A stretch of 64,000 nt of DNA from JAHDHW01 sp965220465 (GTDB taxonomy: Bacteria; Bacteroidota; Bacteroidia; Chitinophagales; Saprospiraceae). The notes beneath the pieces are model-generated. The model had not been told where the DNA came from and searched no databases. It was given only the letters and a program-made list of their open reading frames with translations. The DNA lies in contig CBDCPZ010000023.1 in the NCBI GenBank assembly GCA_965220465.1, forward strand, positions 620,001-684,000, given 5' to 3'. Of this stretch, positions 17,237 to 26,444 are shown piece by piece (within the stretch, counting starts at the first letter, position 1; each line of letters opens with the position of its first letter). The position numbers were made by a program, and so were the translations under genes.

Positions 17237-20200
17237 TTGAGTTTCGTCAATTTCAACATACCGGTACTTGTTCAAAATCAACAATTCGAAAAAAGATCAA
17301 TTTACGCAATTCGACCTCTTTTTTCAAACTATCCTGTGATTTCAGACCGCAGATTTGAAAAAGTTGAAACCGAATTTAAAAAAGCAATCCGAAAATCGCT
17401 CAATAATTACAAACTCAATCGAAACAATATTGACAATCTATTGTGGTATTTATTTAACCCTGAAGTTCAATATAAAATTTTAAAACTGACGATTCCTTTT
17501 GGAAAACAATATATAAATGGAGCTTTTGGAATAGCCATCTTTGAATTGCAAAACAAACTGTTTGCCTGTTTACCTGCTTTTGATAACTATATTTTTTTTA
17601 CAAACAAAAACCGGATCAATAAATCTGGAATTGAAGATCAGGTCACCAGTGTTATCACTCACTTATTTCGTAAACTTAAGAATAGCAGTGATGGTGATTT
17701 CGATCCTACTGCCTATTTTGCTGAGTCGGGCGAATTTATAACTCACATTTCGTTAAGTATAAATATCCAATCCGGATCTTTCAATTTTGAAAAAGAGAAA
17801 ACTCCCTGGTTTTACTCGAAAGTTAACAGTGGAAATGATTTCGACGGTGCGGTTGAAATTGAAAAAGTTGGCGAAAATATTAACAGTAACTACCCTGGGA
17901 ATCTAAAAAGATCCTTCTTCCGGGACAAATTAGTAGGTCAGTTGTTTTCAATAATTTATAAAAAAGGAAACACACCAATTGCTTTGGTTGGACCAGACGG
18001 TGTTGGTAAAAAAACGTTGATCCACGAATTGGTTTTCCGCTATTTAAAAGGAAAAGAAGAGGAATTAAAAAAAGATGTTAATCTTATCGGAAAAGAGGAA
18101 CTTCATGCCAAAATATGGCACATTGACCCAACTCGCATTATCTCGGGAATGAGTATTGTTGGATGGTGGCAAAAGCGATTTGAATCAATAATTGAATTTA
18201 TCATTTCAAAAAAAACAGGAGAACGAGATATATTGCTCATTGACAATATTATTGCGATGATTCGAATTGGAAAATCAGCTTCCAATAACATGACTTTAAG
18301 TGATGTCTTAAAACCTTACCTTGAAAAAAGACGATTACAACTTATCTTGATTGCAACAACTGAAGAATGGAAAATTTTACAAGAGAAGGATCGCCGTTTT
18401 GGAGATTTATTTCAGGTCGTCAGGGTCAATGAACCAGACTTGAAGACTGCCACAAAAATGGTTCTCAAACAACGAAAATATCTTGAATTACAACAAGGTT
18501 GCGAATTCACAATTCAGGCGATTATCCAATTATTAGATTTTCAGCGGAATTATTTGAAACGAAAAGCGCTCCCCGGCAGTGTGCTGCGGCTAATGAATCA
18601 ACTGGCTGCAAAATATCGTTTTCAAATCATTGATGCGCCTGAAGTTAAAGCGGAATTTGAAGCATTTAGCGGTTTAAAGGAAAACATCTTTGATTCGTCG
18701 CAAGTTTTTAAAAAAGACGAAATCAGAAAAAACATTGCTCATTATCTCGTTGGCCAGCCGAAAGCAGTGGACACGTTGACAGATGCAATCCATATTGTTA
18801 AAGCCAAACTCAATGACACCAGTCGGCCCTTGGGTTCTTTTCTTTTTATTGGCCCAACGGGTGTTGGAAAAACACAAGCAGCAAAGGTGCTTTGCAATTA
18901 TTTAATGGGCAATGAAGATCACCTGATTCGCTTCGATATGAATGAATATATCGATGATTTAGCCATTGAAAGATTGATCGGTGATTATTACAATCCGGAG
19001 GGACAGCTTACTGGAAAAGTCCGGTACAATCCTTTTGGAATTATCCTGTTTGACGAGATTGAAAAAGCACATCCAAAAATTCATGATTTGCTTTTGCAGG
19101 TATTGGATGATGGTCGCTTGACGGACAGCCTTGGCAGAACGGTTGATTTTTCAAATACTATTATTATCATGACTTCCAATATTGGAGCAAGAGAAGCTTC
19201 AACAACATTGGGTTTTGAAACCAGCAGCCGCGATGAATCCAGTGTCTACCGTAAAGCTGTTGAAAATCATTTCCGTCCGGAGTTTATCAATCGCATTGAT
19301 CGGATCGTAATTTTCAACCCGCTTGAGTTAAGCCATATTCTCAATATCGCTCGCTTGCAAATCCATGATCTTTTAAAAAGAGATGGTTTTGTTAGAAGAA
19401 CTACAATTTTGAACATTTCAAAGGAAGCATTGGAGTGGGTGGCTCAACGCGGTTTCAATACTAAAATGGGAGGACGGGCTTTAAAAAGGCAAATTGAAAA
19501 AGACCTTACTACATTGTCTGCGGAGCAATTGATTTCAACTAATAGTGATCAACCCATAATCTTTGATATCTTATTGAAAGACAACAAACTGGCTCCTATA
19601 ATAACTCCATTAGAATTTGCTAAACCCTTAAAAACAGATTGGTTGCCTGAACTTCCTGAAGAAACCAAAGGCAAAGGTTTTTATAACAGATTAATCCGGA
19701 GAATCAATCAAATAGAACGAAAAGTGAAGATTCTAGAGGAATCTCAGGAAGATAATGACAGCGAAATTATCGTGATTGGAAATGAAAAAGGAGCTGATTT
19801 AAATTGGCAATATTATGATTTCAAAGAAAAGATCGCCAATTTAAAACAAAAGCTCACTAACTTATCTTTGGGTTTTAGAGATCGTTATTTTAAAGAAAAG
19901 CCAGCCATTCCGTTGCGTTTGAAATCCAATTCTCTCTACCCGAGAAATGAAGGTTGGGGCGGTGCAAAAGCAAAACGTTTAAATCTTCAGGATCGATTGT
20001 TTCAACAGGAAGCGATAAAAGAGATCAATGAAAATTACCTTTATGCGAGTTCAAATTTTACAAGTTTAGAAAGTGAATTTATCGACAGTTACCTCAATGT
20101 CTCTTTTTTGGAGTTTTTCTCAAATGGATTTCTAGAAGGCAAAACAGATAAAATTAGTTTAAACTTTGAATCGACTATTACCGATCTGGGAAAAACGCAA

Positions 20201-20548
20201 ATTGATTACCTTATCGAACTTTATTCAAAATTATTTAAAGACCTTGACATCCAGTTTCAGGTTTCAAAAAACAAAAAAAATATTGCAGCAGAAGGACATT
20301 CCCTTTTTGAAATCTTAAAAAATGAAGAGGGAATTCATCTTTTTTATATTTCCCACCAAAATCCTTTGCCTATCTTACTGAGTCTCCAGTTAGAGGAAAA
20401 CGTCAAACCGGTCACTCCAAAAAAGAAAGTTATTAGAATCTATGATCGTCAATCAACACTTACCGATTTAAGAACCGGCTTTACCAATGATGTGAATATT
20501 ACCCCAATCGAATTTAAGTTGCTGGTTTATGCAGGTACGCTTGCCTGA
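17237..20548 (+). CDS. Clp-type double AAA+ ATPase with C-terminal release-factor-like domain lacking GGQ
   Basis: This 1103-residue protein starts at TTG; the upstream in-frame ATG (17192) is closed by TAA. Residues 1-230 are an unrecognised N-domain. The first AAA+ domain has Walker A GPDGVGKKT (252-260), but its Walker B is LLIDN (D336-N337), Asn replacing the catalytic Glu. The second has GPTGVGKT (539-546), IILFDE (D606-E607), the MTSNIGA sensor and a Clp C-terminal small domain (FINRIDRIVIF, GGRALKRQIE). Residues about 815-1090 resemble class I release factors: a PCRF-like coiled region, then EGHSLFEILKNEEGIHLF (1019-1036) and RIYDRQSTLTDLRTGF, the counterpart of RTYNxPxxRVTDHR. The peptidyl-hydrolysis GGQ loop between them is absent. 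It may combine ribosome or substrate recognition with unfolding; this is inference. It is divergent from the CbbX-type gene. Confidence 0.85.
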   Translation: MSFVNFNIPVLVQNQQFEKRSIYAIRPLFSNYPVISDRRFEKVETEFKKAIRKSLNNYKLNRNNIDNLLWYLFNPEVQYKILKLTIPFGKQYINGAFGIAIFELQNKLFACLPAFDNYIFFTNKNRINKSGIEDQVTSVITHLFRKLKNSSDGDFDPTAYFAESGEFITHISLSINIQSGSFNFEKEKTPWFYSKVNSGNDFDGAVEIEKVGENINSNYPGNLKRSFFRDKLVGQLFSIIYKKGNTPIALVGPDGVGKKTLIHELVFRYLKGKEEELKKDVNLIGKEELHAKIWHIDPTRIISGMSIVGWWQKRFESIIEFIISKKTGERDILLIDNIIAMIRIGKSASNNMTLSDVLKPYLEKRRLQLILIATTEEWKILQEKDRRFGDLFQVVRVNEPDLKTATKMVLKQRKYLELQQGCEFTIQAIIQLLDFQRNYLKRKALPGSVLRLMNQLAAKYRFQIIDAPEVKAEFEAFSGLKENIFDSSQVFKKDEIRKNIAHYLVGQPKAVDTLTDAIHIVKAKLNDTSRPLGSFLFIGPTGVGKTQAAKVLCNYLMGNEDHLIRFDMNEYIDDLAIERLIGDYYNPEGQLTGKVRYNPFGIILFDEIEKAHPKIHDLLLQVLDDGRLTDSLGRTVDFSNTIIIMTSNIGAREASTTLGFETSSRDESSVYRKAVENHFRPEFINRIDRIVIFNPLELSHILNIARLQIHDLLKRDGFVRRTTILNISKEALEWVAQRGFNTKMGGRALKRQIEKDLTTLSAEQLISTNSDQPIIFDILLKDNKLAPIITPLEFAKPLKTDWLPELPEETKGKGFYNRLIRRINQIERKVKILEESQEDNDSEIIVIGNEKGADLNWQYYDFKEKIANLKQKLTNLSLGFRDRYFKEKPAIPLRLKSNSLYPRNEGWGGAKAKRLNLQDRLFQQEAIKEINENYLYASSNFTSLESEFIDSYLNVSFLEFFSNGFLEGKTDKISLNFESTITDLGKTQIDYLIELYSKLFKDLDIQFQVSKNKKNIAAEGHSLFEILKNEEGIHLFYISHQNPLPILLSLQLEENVKPVTPKKKVIRIYDRQSTLTDLRTGFTNDVNITPIEFKLLVYAGTLA

Positions 20549-20618
20549 TCTACAGTTCAGTTTTTCTAAAAATGACCTAAACTTATTTAGAATTCGTCTA
20601 AACTTAAGCACCAGAAAC

Positions 20619-20649
20619 TTGTTTAGCTTCTCGATAAAAAGTACATTTG
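20619..20649 (+). promoter_or_regulatory. Promoter of the ferredoxin gene
   Basis: TTG (20619-20621) lies 20 bases before TACATTTG (20642-20649), an exact TAnnTTTG box. This is a textbook Bacteroidota housekeeping promoter, about 93 bases before the ATG at 20743. Confidence 0.65.
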
Positions 20650-20742
20650 CAAAAATTGAAAATACAATTTCTTTTTTAAAAAAACATTAATTTAAACTGT
20701 TGGTTTTCAATATTTTAAGAACCAAAACAGCGAAGAAAATAA

Positions 20743-21084
20743 ATGGCGAAGATTAAATTCACTTTTGAAGATAAAAATATAAAACCTGTTGTCGTCGAAA
20801 ATGCAGAGGAAGGGTACTCAATCTTAGAGATTGCAGAGGATAATGGTGTTCATCTCAATCACAATTGTGGCGGAGTATGCGCTTGCAGCACCTGTCATGT
20901 CTATGTTGAAAAAGGAGAAGAGTTTTTAGAAGAAATTTCTGATAAAGAAGAAGATTTCGTAGATCGCGCGATAAATCCCAGAGTAGAATCAAGGCTTGGT
21001 TGTCAATGTGTTATTTTGGAAGAAGAGGCAGAAATCGAAATTCAAATCCCTGACCAGTCAAGAATCATTGGACACGAGCATTAA
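20743..21084 (+). CDS. fdx: ISC-type [2Fe-2S] ferredoxin
   Basis: This 113-residue protein has the adrenodoxin/ISC-type cluster motif: the first three cysteines are in CGGVCACSTC and the fourth in LGCQC near the C-terminus, with the expected acidic stretch between them. It donates electrons during iron-sulfur cluster assembly. The gene lies just before iscX and in the same region as an HscA-type Hsp70 (24495), which supports an Fe-S biogenesis role rather than a P450 partner. It has its own good promoter. Confidence 0.88.
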   Translation: MAKIKFTFEDKNIKPVVVENAEEGYSILEIAEDNGVHLNHNCGGVCACSTCHVYVEKGEEFLEEISDKEEDFVDRAINPRVESRLGCQCVILEEEAEIEIQIPDQSRIIGHEH

Positions 21085-21194
21085 TCAGATAGTTAGGAGG
21101 TTAAAAAGTTAAGAGGTAAAATCTTTGGAAAATATTCCCTCATAATTTCTTTCCTTTTAACAACTTTACATCTTAACCTTTTTAAATAAACAAC

Positions 21195-21440
21195 ATGGCT
21201 TTTGAAGAAATAGATGATTTACCAATTAATTGGGGCGACCACGAAGATGTGGCGATGAAATTATACGACCGGTTTGGCGACGATTTTGGTGAAGGAAAAA
21301 TATATCGAATAAGATTTACGGAATTGATAGAATGGATTCTGGAAATTCCTACTTTTGAAGGCAAAAGAGAGGAATGCAACGAAGGACATCTCGAACAAAT
21401 TCAGGCCAAATGGGTCTACGAATGGCGTGACAATCAATAG
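21195..21440 (+). CDS. iscX: IscX-like iron-sulfur assembly protein
   Basis: This 81-residue acidic protein contains the IscX/YfhJ signature: NWGDHEDVAMKLYDRFGDDF near the start, VRFTELIEWI-like IRFTELIEWILEI in the middle and a C-terminal QAKWVYEW helix. IscX binds iron and the cysteine desulfurase IscS and tunes cluster assembly. It follows ferredoxin by 110 bases and precedes the KdsC-like phosphatase. The desulfurase and scaffold are not in the window. Confidence 0.9.
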   Translation: MAFEEIDDLPINWGDHEDVAMKLYDRFGDDFGEGKIYRIRFTELIEWILEIPTFEGKREECNEGHLEQIQAKWVYEWRDNQ

Positions 21441-21470
21441 AATTTTTAATCAAAAACTTTCCCATATCAA

Positions 21471-22016
21471 ATGAATTTGTTAGAAAAATTTCGTGATATT
21501 CATACCTTTATTTTCGATGTTGATGGTGTTTTTACAAATAGTGATTTGCTCATTTTAGAAAATGGAAATCTCCTACGCAAAATGAATGTTCGGGATGGTT
21601 ATGCTGTAAAAAGAGCAATTAAATCAGGGTATCGAATTTGTATCATCACGGGAGGTACTTCCAGCGGTGTAGTAACAAGATTGGAAAGCCTGGGGATTTC
21701 AGATATTTATTCAGGAATCAACGACAAGCTAGATACTTTTGAAGAATTTGTAATTACATACGATTTGGATACTTCAGGAATACTTTATATGGGAGACGAT
21801 ATCCCGGATTATGAGCCAATGCGACGTGCCGGGCTACCATGCTGTCCCCAAGATGCAGCTAACGAAATCGTTGATGTTTCTCAATATATTTCTCCAAAAA
21901 ATGGTGGCGACGGTTGTGTTCGAGATGTCATCGAAAAAGTTTTAAAACTTCATGGCAAATGGCTCGATGAATCTCCTCAATCTCAGTCAGATAACCAATC
22001 ATTCGAAAAAAACTAA
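21471..22016 (+). CDS. KdsC-type HAD phosphatase (KDO-8-phosphate phosphatase-like)
   Basis: This 181-residue HAD-superfamily protein lacks a cap domain, as KdsC does. The nucleophile motif is FIFDVDGVFT, then IITGG with the conserved Thr, a Lys in the NDKLDTF region, and YMGDDIPDYEPM for magnesium binding, followed by GLPCCPQDAANEI. KdsC relatives dephosphorylate 3-deoxy-D-manno-octulosonate 8-phosphate; close relatives act on other sugar acids. A KdsB gene is also in the window (50997), so KDO formation is plausible. The next gene starts four bases after this stop. Confidence 0.82.
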   Translation: MNLLEKFRDIHTFIFDVDGVFTNSDLLILENGNLLRKMNVRDGYAVKRAIKSGYRICIITGGTSSGVVTRLESLGISDIYSGINDKLDTFEEFVITYDLDTSGILYMGDDIPDYEPMRRAGLPCCPQDAANEIVDVSQYISPKNGGDGCVRDVIEKVLKLHGKWLDESPQSQSDNQSFEKN

Positions 22017-22019
22017 GTT

Positions 22020-22934
22020 TTGGCAATTCTTAGACTGATAAGATTTCCAAACCTTCTGATCGTTGTTATCACCCAGTTTTTACTTCAATATATAGTCATT
22101 TCTCCTGCATTTAAAACAGCGGAAGTTGGAAAGGCACTTGATGACTTTCATTTTTTCCTTTTGGTTTTGGCAACTATAGCCATAACGATCAGCGGTTATA
22201 TTATCAACGATATTTTGGACTATGAGCTAGATCTTATCAACAAACCTGAAAAGGTCATTATCAAAAAATTTATTTCGATAAAAAATGCTTTCATTGTTTA
22301 CCATTTAAACAATTTGGTTGGTTTTTTAATTTCTCTTTATTTAGCCGTTTACATCCAAAATATTCCTTTGGTTTTGATTTATCCGGTAGCAATATTTTTG
22401 TTGTTTTTATATTCGAAATATTTTAAGAAAAAAGCCTTATTAGGAAATTTAGTGGTGGCTATCTTTTGTGCTTTTGTTGCGGGAATCGTTTTGTTTGCAG
22501 AGCGAAAAGGATTTTCACAACTCCCTCCGAAAGAATTTCAATACGTACAGTTTATTTTTAGTGCTTATTTTGTATTTGCCTTTATATCAACACTTTATCG
22601 AGAAATAATAAAAGATATTGAAGATTTTAAAGGAGATCTGAATTATGGATGTGAAACATTACCTATAAAATTTGGTGTTCCAATCGCAAAATCATTTTCG
22701 GTTTTGATTGGAATTATTTTACTGGGTTGCATCGTTTGGTGGGTAGTTCTTCAAAAAACATTTTTTGACTCAATGAGCCTTTCAATTGTCGTATTAATTC
22801 TGAATTTTTTACCAGTTTTAGTTTCTTTATTTTTTTTTAAAAAAGCTCAAACTAAAAAAGAATTTTCCAATTTAAGCCAGCTTGCTAAATATATCATGGT
22901 TTCAGGATTACTTTACCTTTTATTTTTAATCTAA
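22020..22934 (+). CDS. UbiA-family prenyltransferase
   Basis: This 304-residue, mostly hydrophobic protein has about eight or nine membrane segments and begins at TTG just after the phosphatase stop. The first prenyl-diphosphate/magnesium motif is NDILDYELDLINKPEK (around residue 66) and the second is in the YREIIKDIEDFKGDLNYG loop (around 205). UbiA relatives transfer prenyl groups to quinone, heme or glycerol-phosphate acceptors. In Bacteroidota this subtype is often labelled geranylgeranylglycerol-phosphate geranylgeranyltransferase, but the acceptor cannot be fixed from sequence. It is probably cotranscribed with the phosphatase and the Maf gene. Confidence 0.85.
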   Translation: MAILRLIRFPNLLIVVITQFLLQYIVISPAFKTAEVGKALDDFHFFLLVLATIAITISGYIINDILDYELDLINKPEKVIIKKFISIKNAFIVYHLNNLVGFLISLYLAVYIQNIPLVLIYPVAIFLLFLYSKYFKKKALLGNLVVAIFCAFVAGIVLFAERKGFSQLPPKEFQYVQFIFSAYFVFAFISTLYREIIKDIEDFKGDLNYGCETLPIKFGVPIAKSFSVLIGIILLGCIVWWVVLQKTFFDSMSLSIVVLILNFLPVLVSLFFFKKAQTKKEFSNLSQLAKYIMVSGLLYLLFLI

Positions 22935-22942
22935 AAATTAAT

Positions 22943-23512
22943 ATGTTGAAATTTAAAAAAATCATCTTGGCTTCAAAATCTCCTCGGAGAAGCCAGCTAC
23001 TTAAAGAGGCTGGATTTGATTTTGTGGTAAAAACTAAGGAAACAGAGGAAAGCTATCCGGCTGATTTGGAAACCGAGAAAGTAGCCGAATTCATAGCCAA
23101 AAAGAAAGCCTATGCTGCAAGAGAATTCATAGAAAAAGATTCGATCTTATTAGCTGCAGACAGTGTGGTAATTTTAGAAAACAAGATTTATGGTAAACCA
23201 AAGGATGCAGAAGATGCTTTCCAAATTTTAAAAGAATTGTCGGGGGAAATTCACACCGTGATCACTGGGGTTTGCTTGTTATCTCATACAAAAGAAAGAT
23301 CTTTTTCCAATATTTCGAAAGTACATTTTGAGGAACTCTCTGATGAAGAAATTTGGTATTATATCGATAAATTTAAACCCTTTGATAAAGCAGGAGCTTA
23401 TGCCATCCAGGAATGGATCGGATTGTGTAAAATCAGTAAAATAGAAGGACTTCAATCAAATATTATTGGCTTGCCGGTTGCGCAGGTTTATAAGGAATTA
23501 CAACAATTTTAA
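22943..23512 (+). CDS. maf: Maf-like nucleoside triphosphate pyrophosphatase
   Basis: This 189-residue protein starts MLKFKKIILASKSPRRSQLL, the defining Maf N-terminal motif, followed by VKTKETEESYP, a LAADSVVILENKIYGKPKD segment with the catalytic Asp and Lys, and the GAYAIQEWIGL motif. The YAIQ form is typical of dTTP/UTP pyrophosphatases that cleave non-canonical nucleotides and restrain septum formation. It is the last gene of the rightward run starting at ferredoxin and is convergent with the queuosine precursor transporter. Confidence 0.93.
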   Translation: MLKFKKIILASKSPRRSQLLKEAGFDFVVKTKETEESYPADLETEKVAEFIAKKKAYAAREFIEKDSILLAADSVVILENKIYGKPKDAEDAFQILKELSGEIHTVITGVCLLSHTKERSFSNISKVHFEELSDEEIWYYIDKFKPFDKAGAYAIQEWIGLCKISKIEGLQSNIIGLPVAQVYKELQQF

Positions 23513-23521
23513 ACTACCAAT

Positions 23522-24292
23522 TTAAACCAAAATCGCTTCCTTTTTCAAACGCTGAGAAAGTTTTTCTCCCAAATATCTATCGATGAAATAACGCGCGACA
23601 TAAAGCATCGGAATTAATAAAATGGCCATTAAAACTTTGTAGGCATAATTGACAGTTCCAATCGCGAGAAACAACCCCATTGACCATTTCTGCGGCCCCA
23701 TAACAAAAGCGATGTACAAAACCACAAAACTGTCGATAAACTGAGAAACTAATGTAGAGAAGGTCGCCCTGAGCCAAATTCTGTTTTCGCCCATACCGGT
23801 TCTAATATTATGAAAAACCCAGGCATCCACAAGCTGACCGATCAAAAAAGCAACCAAAGACGCAACGATTATCCAGTTACTTTGCCCAAAAATATTCGAA
23901 AAAGCTACCTGCATATCAGGCACTCCCTTGTCCACATTGACACCAACCCAAAAGTCTGCCGGAGCTAGTTTTATTGCAAAGAAAACCATGAAAAAAGCGT
24001 AGGAAATCAAGCCAGCGGCAAGGTATGACAAAAACTTTACTCCCTTCTTTCCATAATATTCATTGATGATATCTGTCATGATGAAAACGATTGGCCATAA
24101 TAAAACACCGGCCGTAAACATTAACGATCCTGATTGCCCAAAAAGGTTCCAATTCAACGGTTTCCATCCTAAAGTTGGCTCAAGGGCAAAAATTTTCACA
24201 CCGATAAATTCAGCAACCAATGCATTTGCGACAAAAAACCCTCCTAAAATGATAAATAAACGAAGGGCGCGATTGGAGATCAATGTTTTCAT
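23522..24292 (-). CDS. Queuosine precursor transporter (YhhQ/DUF165 family)
   Basis: This 256-residue membrane protein has about six to seven hydrophobic helices. The diagnostic VUT/DUF165 segments are present: WPIVFIMTDIINEYYGKKG near residue 80, the VAFLIGQLVDAWVFHNI segment near 165, and RATFSTLVSQFIDSFVVLYIAF near 190. The family imports preQ0/preQ1, precursors of the tRNA base queuosine. It is a single gene between the convergent maf and the divergent hscA. Confidence 0.9.
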   Translation of the reverse strand: MKTLISNRALRLFIILGGFFVANALVAEFIGVKIFALEPTLGWKPLNWNLFGQSGSLMFTAGVLLWPIVFIMTDIINEYYGKKGVKFLSYLAAGLISYAFFMVFFAIKLAPADFWVGVNVDKGVPDMQVAFSNIFGQSNWIIVASLVAFLIGQLVDAWVFHNIRTGMGENRIWLRATFSTLVSQFIDSFVVLYIAFVMGPQKWSMGLFLAIGTVNYAYKVLMAILLIPMLYVARYFIDRYLGEKLSQRLKKEAILV

Positions 24293-24417
24293 AAATCGAT
24301 GATATTAAGATGCCGAAAGATAATCTTTGGAAGCGGCTTTTTGTAAAAAGCGGAAATTTATTTTATTATAAATCAGGATTTATTTATTAATGGTAATTGC
24401 CTGAATTCGCTAAACAA

Positions 24418-24450
24418 TTGAGGCTTCCTTGGGTTAAATATGTATATTCG
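24418..24450 (+). promoter_or_regulatory. Candidate promoter of hscA
   Basis: TTG (24418-24420) lies 22 bases before TATATTCG (24443-24450), one mismatch from TAnnTTTG. The leader to the ATG at 24495 is about 40 bases. Confidence 0.4.
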
Positions 24451-24494
24451 CAGCAAAATATAATTTTGCTCTAAAAAAGCATAAAAACCTGAAA

Positions 24495-26357
24495 ATGGCA
24501 AAGATTTCAATCAATATAAAAGAAGGAAAAATAGCGGAAGAAAACGACCTGATCATTGGTATTGATTTGGGGACGACTAATAGCTTGGTAGCTTATATAA
24601 AAGACGATAAATCGCTGGCTGTCAAAGGAAAAGATGGAAAAAGCACTTTGGTGCCTTCGATTATCCATTTTACCGAAAAAGGTGAAATTGTGGTTGGTGA
24701 TGAAGCGAAAGAAAAGCTTATTTCTGATCCTCAAAACACGATTTATTCCGTCAAAAGATTAATGGGAAAATCTTATCAAGATGTTGAAAATCATCAACAG
24801 TATTTTGGTTATAAGATCATCGATGAAGACACGGAAAGTTTGGTTAAAATCCGGGTAAAAGATAAATTTTATACACCGATTGAGCTTTCAGCTTTTATTT
24901 TAAAAGAACTAAAGCAACGGATTGAAAATGAATTGGGTAAAGAAATCCAAAAGGCAGTAATCACCGTTCCAGCTTATTTCAACGATGCGCAAAGACAAGC
25001 AACACGTGATGCTGGAAAATTAGCCGGTTTGGATGTTTTAAGAATTGTTAATGAACCAACGGCTGCCAGCCTGGCTTATGGCTTGGGATTGAAAGAAGAA
25101 GATAATCAAACGATAGCCGTTTATGACCTTGGTGGCGGAACTTTTGATATTTCGATCATGCGAATCGAAAATGGAATTTTTGAGGTTTTATCCACTAATG
25201 GAGATACTTTTTTGGGTGGTGATGACATTGATCGAGCAATTATCGATCACTGGATTAAAATGAATGATATTGATGAAAATGAACTCAATGCGGATAAGCA
25301 ACTCAATCAGGAAATTCGATTAATCGCAGAAGAAGCAAAAAAAGCTCTTTCCTCCGAAGACCAGTATAAAAAACAATTCAATGGTTATTCGTTGGAACTT
25401 TCAAAAACAACTTTTGAAAATTTGATAGAACCAATTGTTGCAAAAACGATTGATTGTTGTAAGAAAGCAGTAAAAGACGCTGAGCTGGATATTTCTGAAA
25501 TCGACAATGTGATTATGGTTGGTGGTTCGACGCGGACTCCGTTGATCAAGCAAAAAGTAAGTCAGTATTTTCAAAAGGAAGTTAATGACGATCTCAATCC
25601 TGATGAAGTGGTGGCTTTGGGAGCGGCCATACAAGCCGATGTTTTAGCTGGTAACCAAAAGAATGTGCTTTTGCTTGATGTCACTCCGTTGTCGCTCGGA
25701 ATTGAAACAGTCGGTGGCTTGATGGATACGATTATTCCACGAAATACTAAAATTCCTTCTAAAGTCGGAAGGCAATACACTACTTCTGTTGATGGTCAAA
25801 AGAATCTCAGAATTTCCGTTTTTCAAGGAGAACGGGATTTGGTGGAGCATAATCGAAAACTAGGGGAATTCGTTTTAAAAGGAATCCCACCCATGCCTGC
25901 AGGATTGCCAAAAATTGAAATACATTTTATTCTCAATGCAGATGGAATTCTAAAAGTTAAAGCACAGGAATTGCGCTCGAAAGTGGAACAGGAAATTGAA
26001 ATCCGTTCTCAATATGGACTCAGCGAAGAAGAAATGGCCAAGATGCTCATTGAATCTATTCAAAATGCGGAAGATGATATGAATGTCCGGGCTTTGTTGG
26101 AAGCTCGAAATGAAGCCAATAATATTCTATTGTCTGCTGATAAATTTTTAAAACAGAACGATGAGATATTTAGCTTTGAAGAAAAAGAAAAAACAAAATC
26201 ACTGGCCAAACAACTAGCTAAATCAATTGAAGGAAACGACAAAGATTTGATCAATAAAGCGATGGAGGAGTTAAATGAATTCACTTCTCCCCTCGCCCAT
26301 CGAGCGCTGGATGTGAATATTGCTGCATCAATGAAAGGCAAAAAAGTTGGCAAATAA
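24495..26357 (+). CDS. hscA: HscA-type Hsp70 chaperone
   Basis: This 620-residue protein has all Hsp70 landmarks: IGIDLGTTNSLVAY near residue 22, VITVPAYFNDAQRQATRDAG near 154, AVYDLGGGTFDISI near 208, VIMVGGSTRTPLI near 338, then the LLLDVTPLSLGIETVGGLMD linker region and a substrate domain. It is shorter than DnaK, lacks DnaK's GGE/acidic tail and has a short N-terminal extension before the ATPase core. These features, with the ferredoxin and IscX genes nearby, favour the Fe-S chaperone HscA, which delivers clusters from the scaffold. No HscB is adjacent. A DnaK paralog is the alternative. Confidence 0.85.
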   Translation: MAKISINIKEGKIAEENDLIIGIDLGTTNSLVAYIKDDKSLAVKGKDGKSTLVPSIIHFTEKGEIVVGDEAKEKLISDPQNTIYSVKRLMGKSYQDVENHQQYFGYKIIDEDTESLVKIRVKDKFYTPIELSAFILKELKQRIENELGKEIQKAVITVPAYFNDAQRQATRDAGKLAGLDVLRIVNEPTAASLAYGLGLKEEDNQTIAVYDLGGGTFDISIMRIENGIFEVLSTNGDTFLGGDDIDRAIIDHWIKMNDIDENELNADKQLNQEIRLIAEEAKKALSSEDQYKKQFNGYSLELSKTTFENLIEPIVAKTIDCCKKAVKDAELDISEIDNVIMVGGSTRTPLIKQKVSQYFQKEVNDDLNPDEVVALGAAIQADVLAGNQKNVLLLDVTPLSLGIETVGGLMDTIIPRNTKIPSKVGRQYTTSVDGQKNLRISVFQGERDLVEHNRKLGEFVLKGIPPMPAGLPKIEIHFILNADGILKVKAQELRSKVEQEIEIRSQYGLSEEEMAKMLIESIQNAEDDMNVRALLEARNEANNILLSADKFLKQNDEIFSFEEKEKTKSLAKQLAKSIEGNDKDLINKAMEELNEFTSPLAHRALDVNIAASMKGKKVGK

Positions 26358-26444
26358 AAATGTGATCAAATCGTTTCTCTTTCATAAAACCGGAACAGCC
26401 TTCTTAAACACTTTGCAAGCCGTGTCTTTCAGAAATCTAACCAA

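Noticed and set aside
1..20548. Contractile injection (eCIS/T6SS) locus
   Set aside because: ClpV-like and cargo-like proteins hint at it, but no sheath, tube, baseplate or spike gene is present.
21085..21194. Inverted repeat of TTAAGAGG/CTTAACC type between ferredoxin and iscX
   Set aside because: The pairing is weak and such AT-rich stretches recur between genes; no clear terminator or riboswitch.
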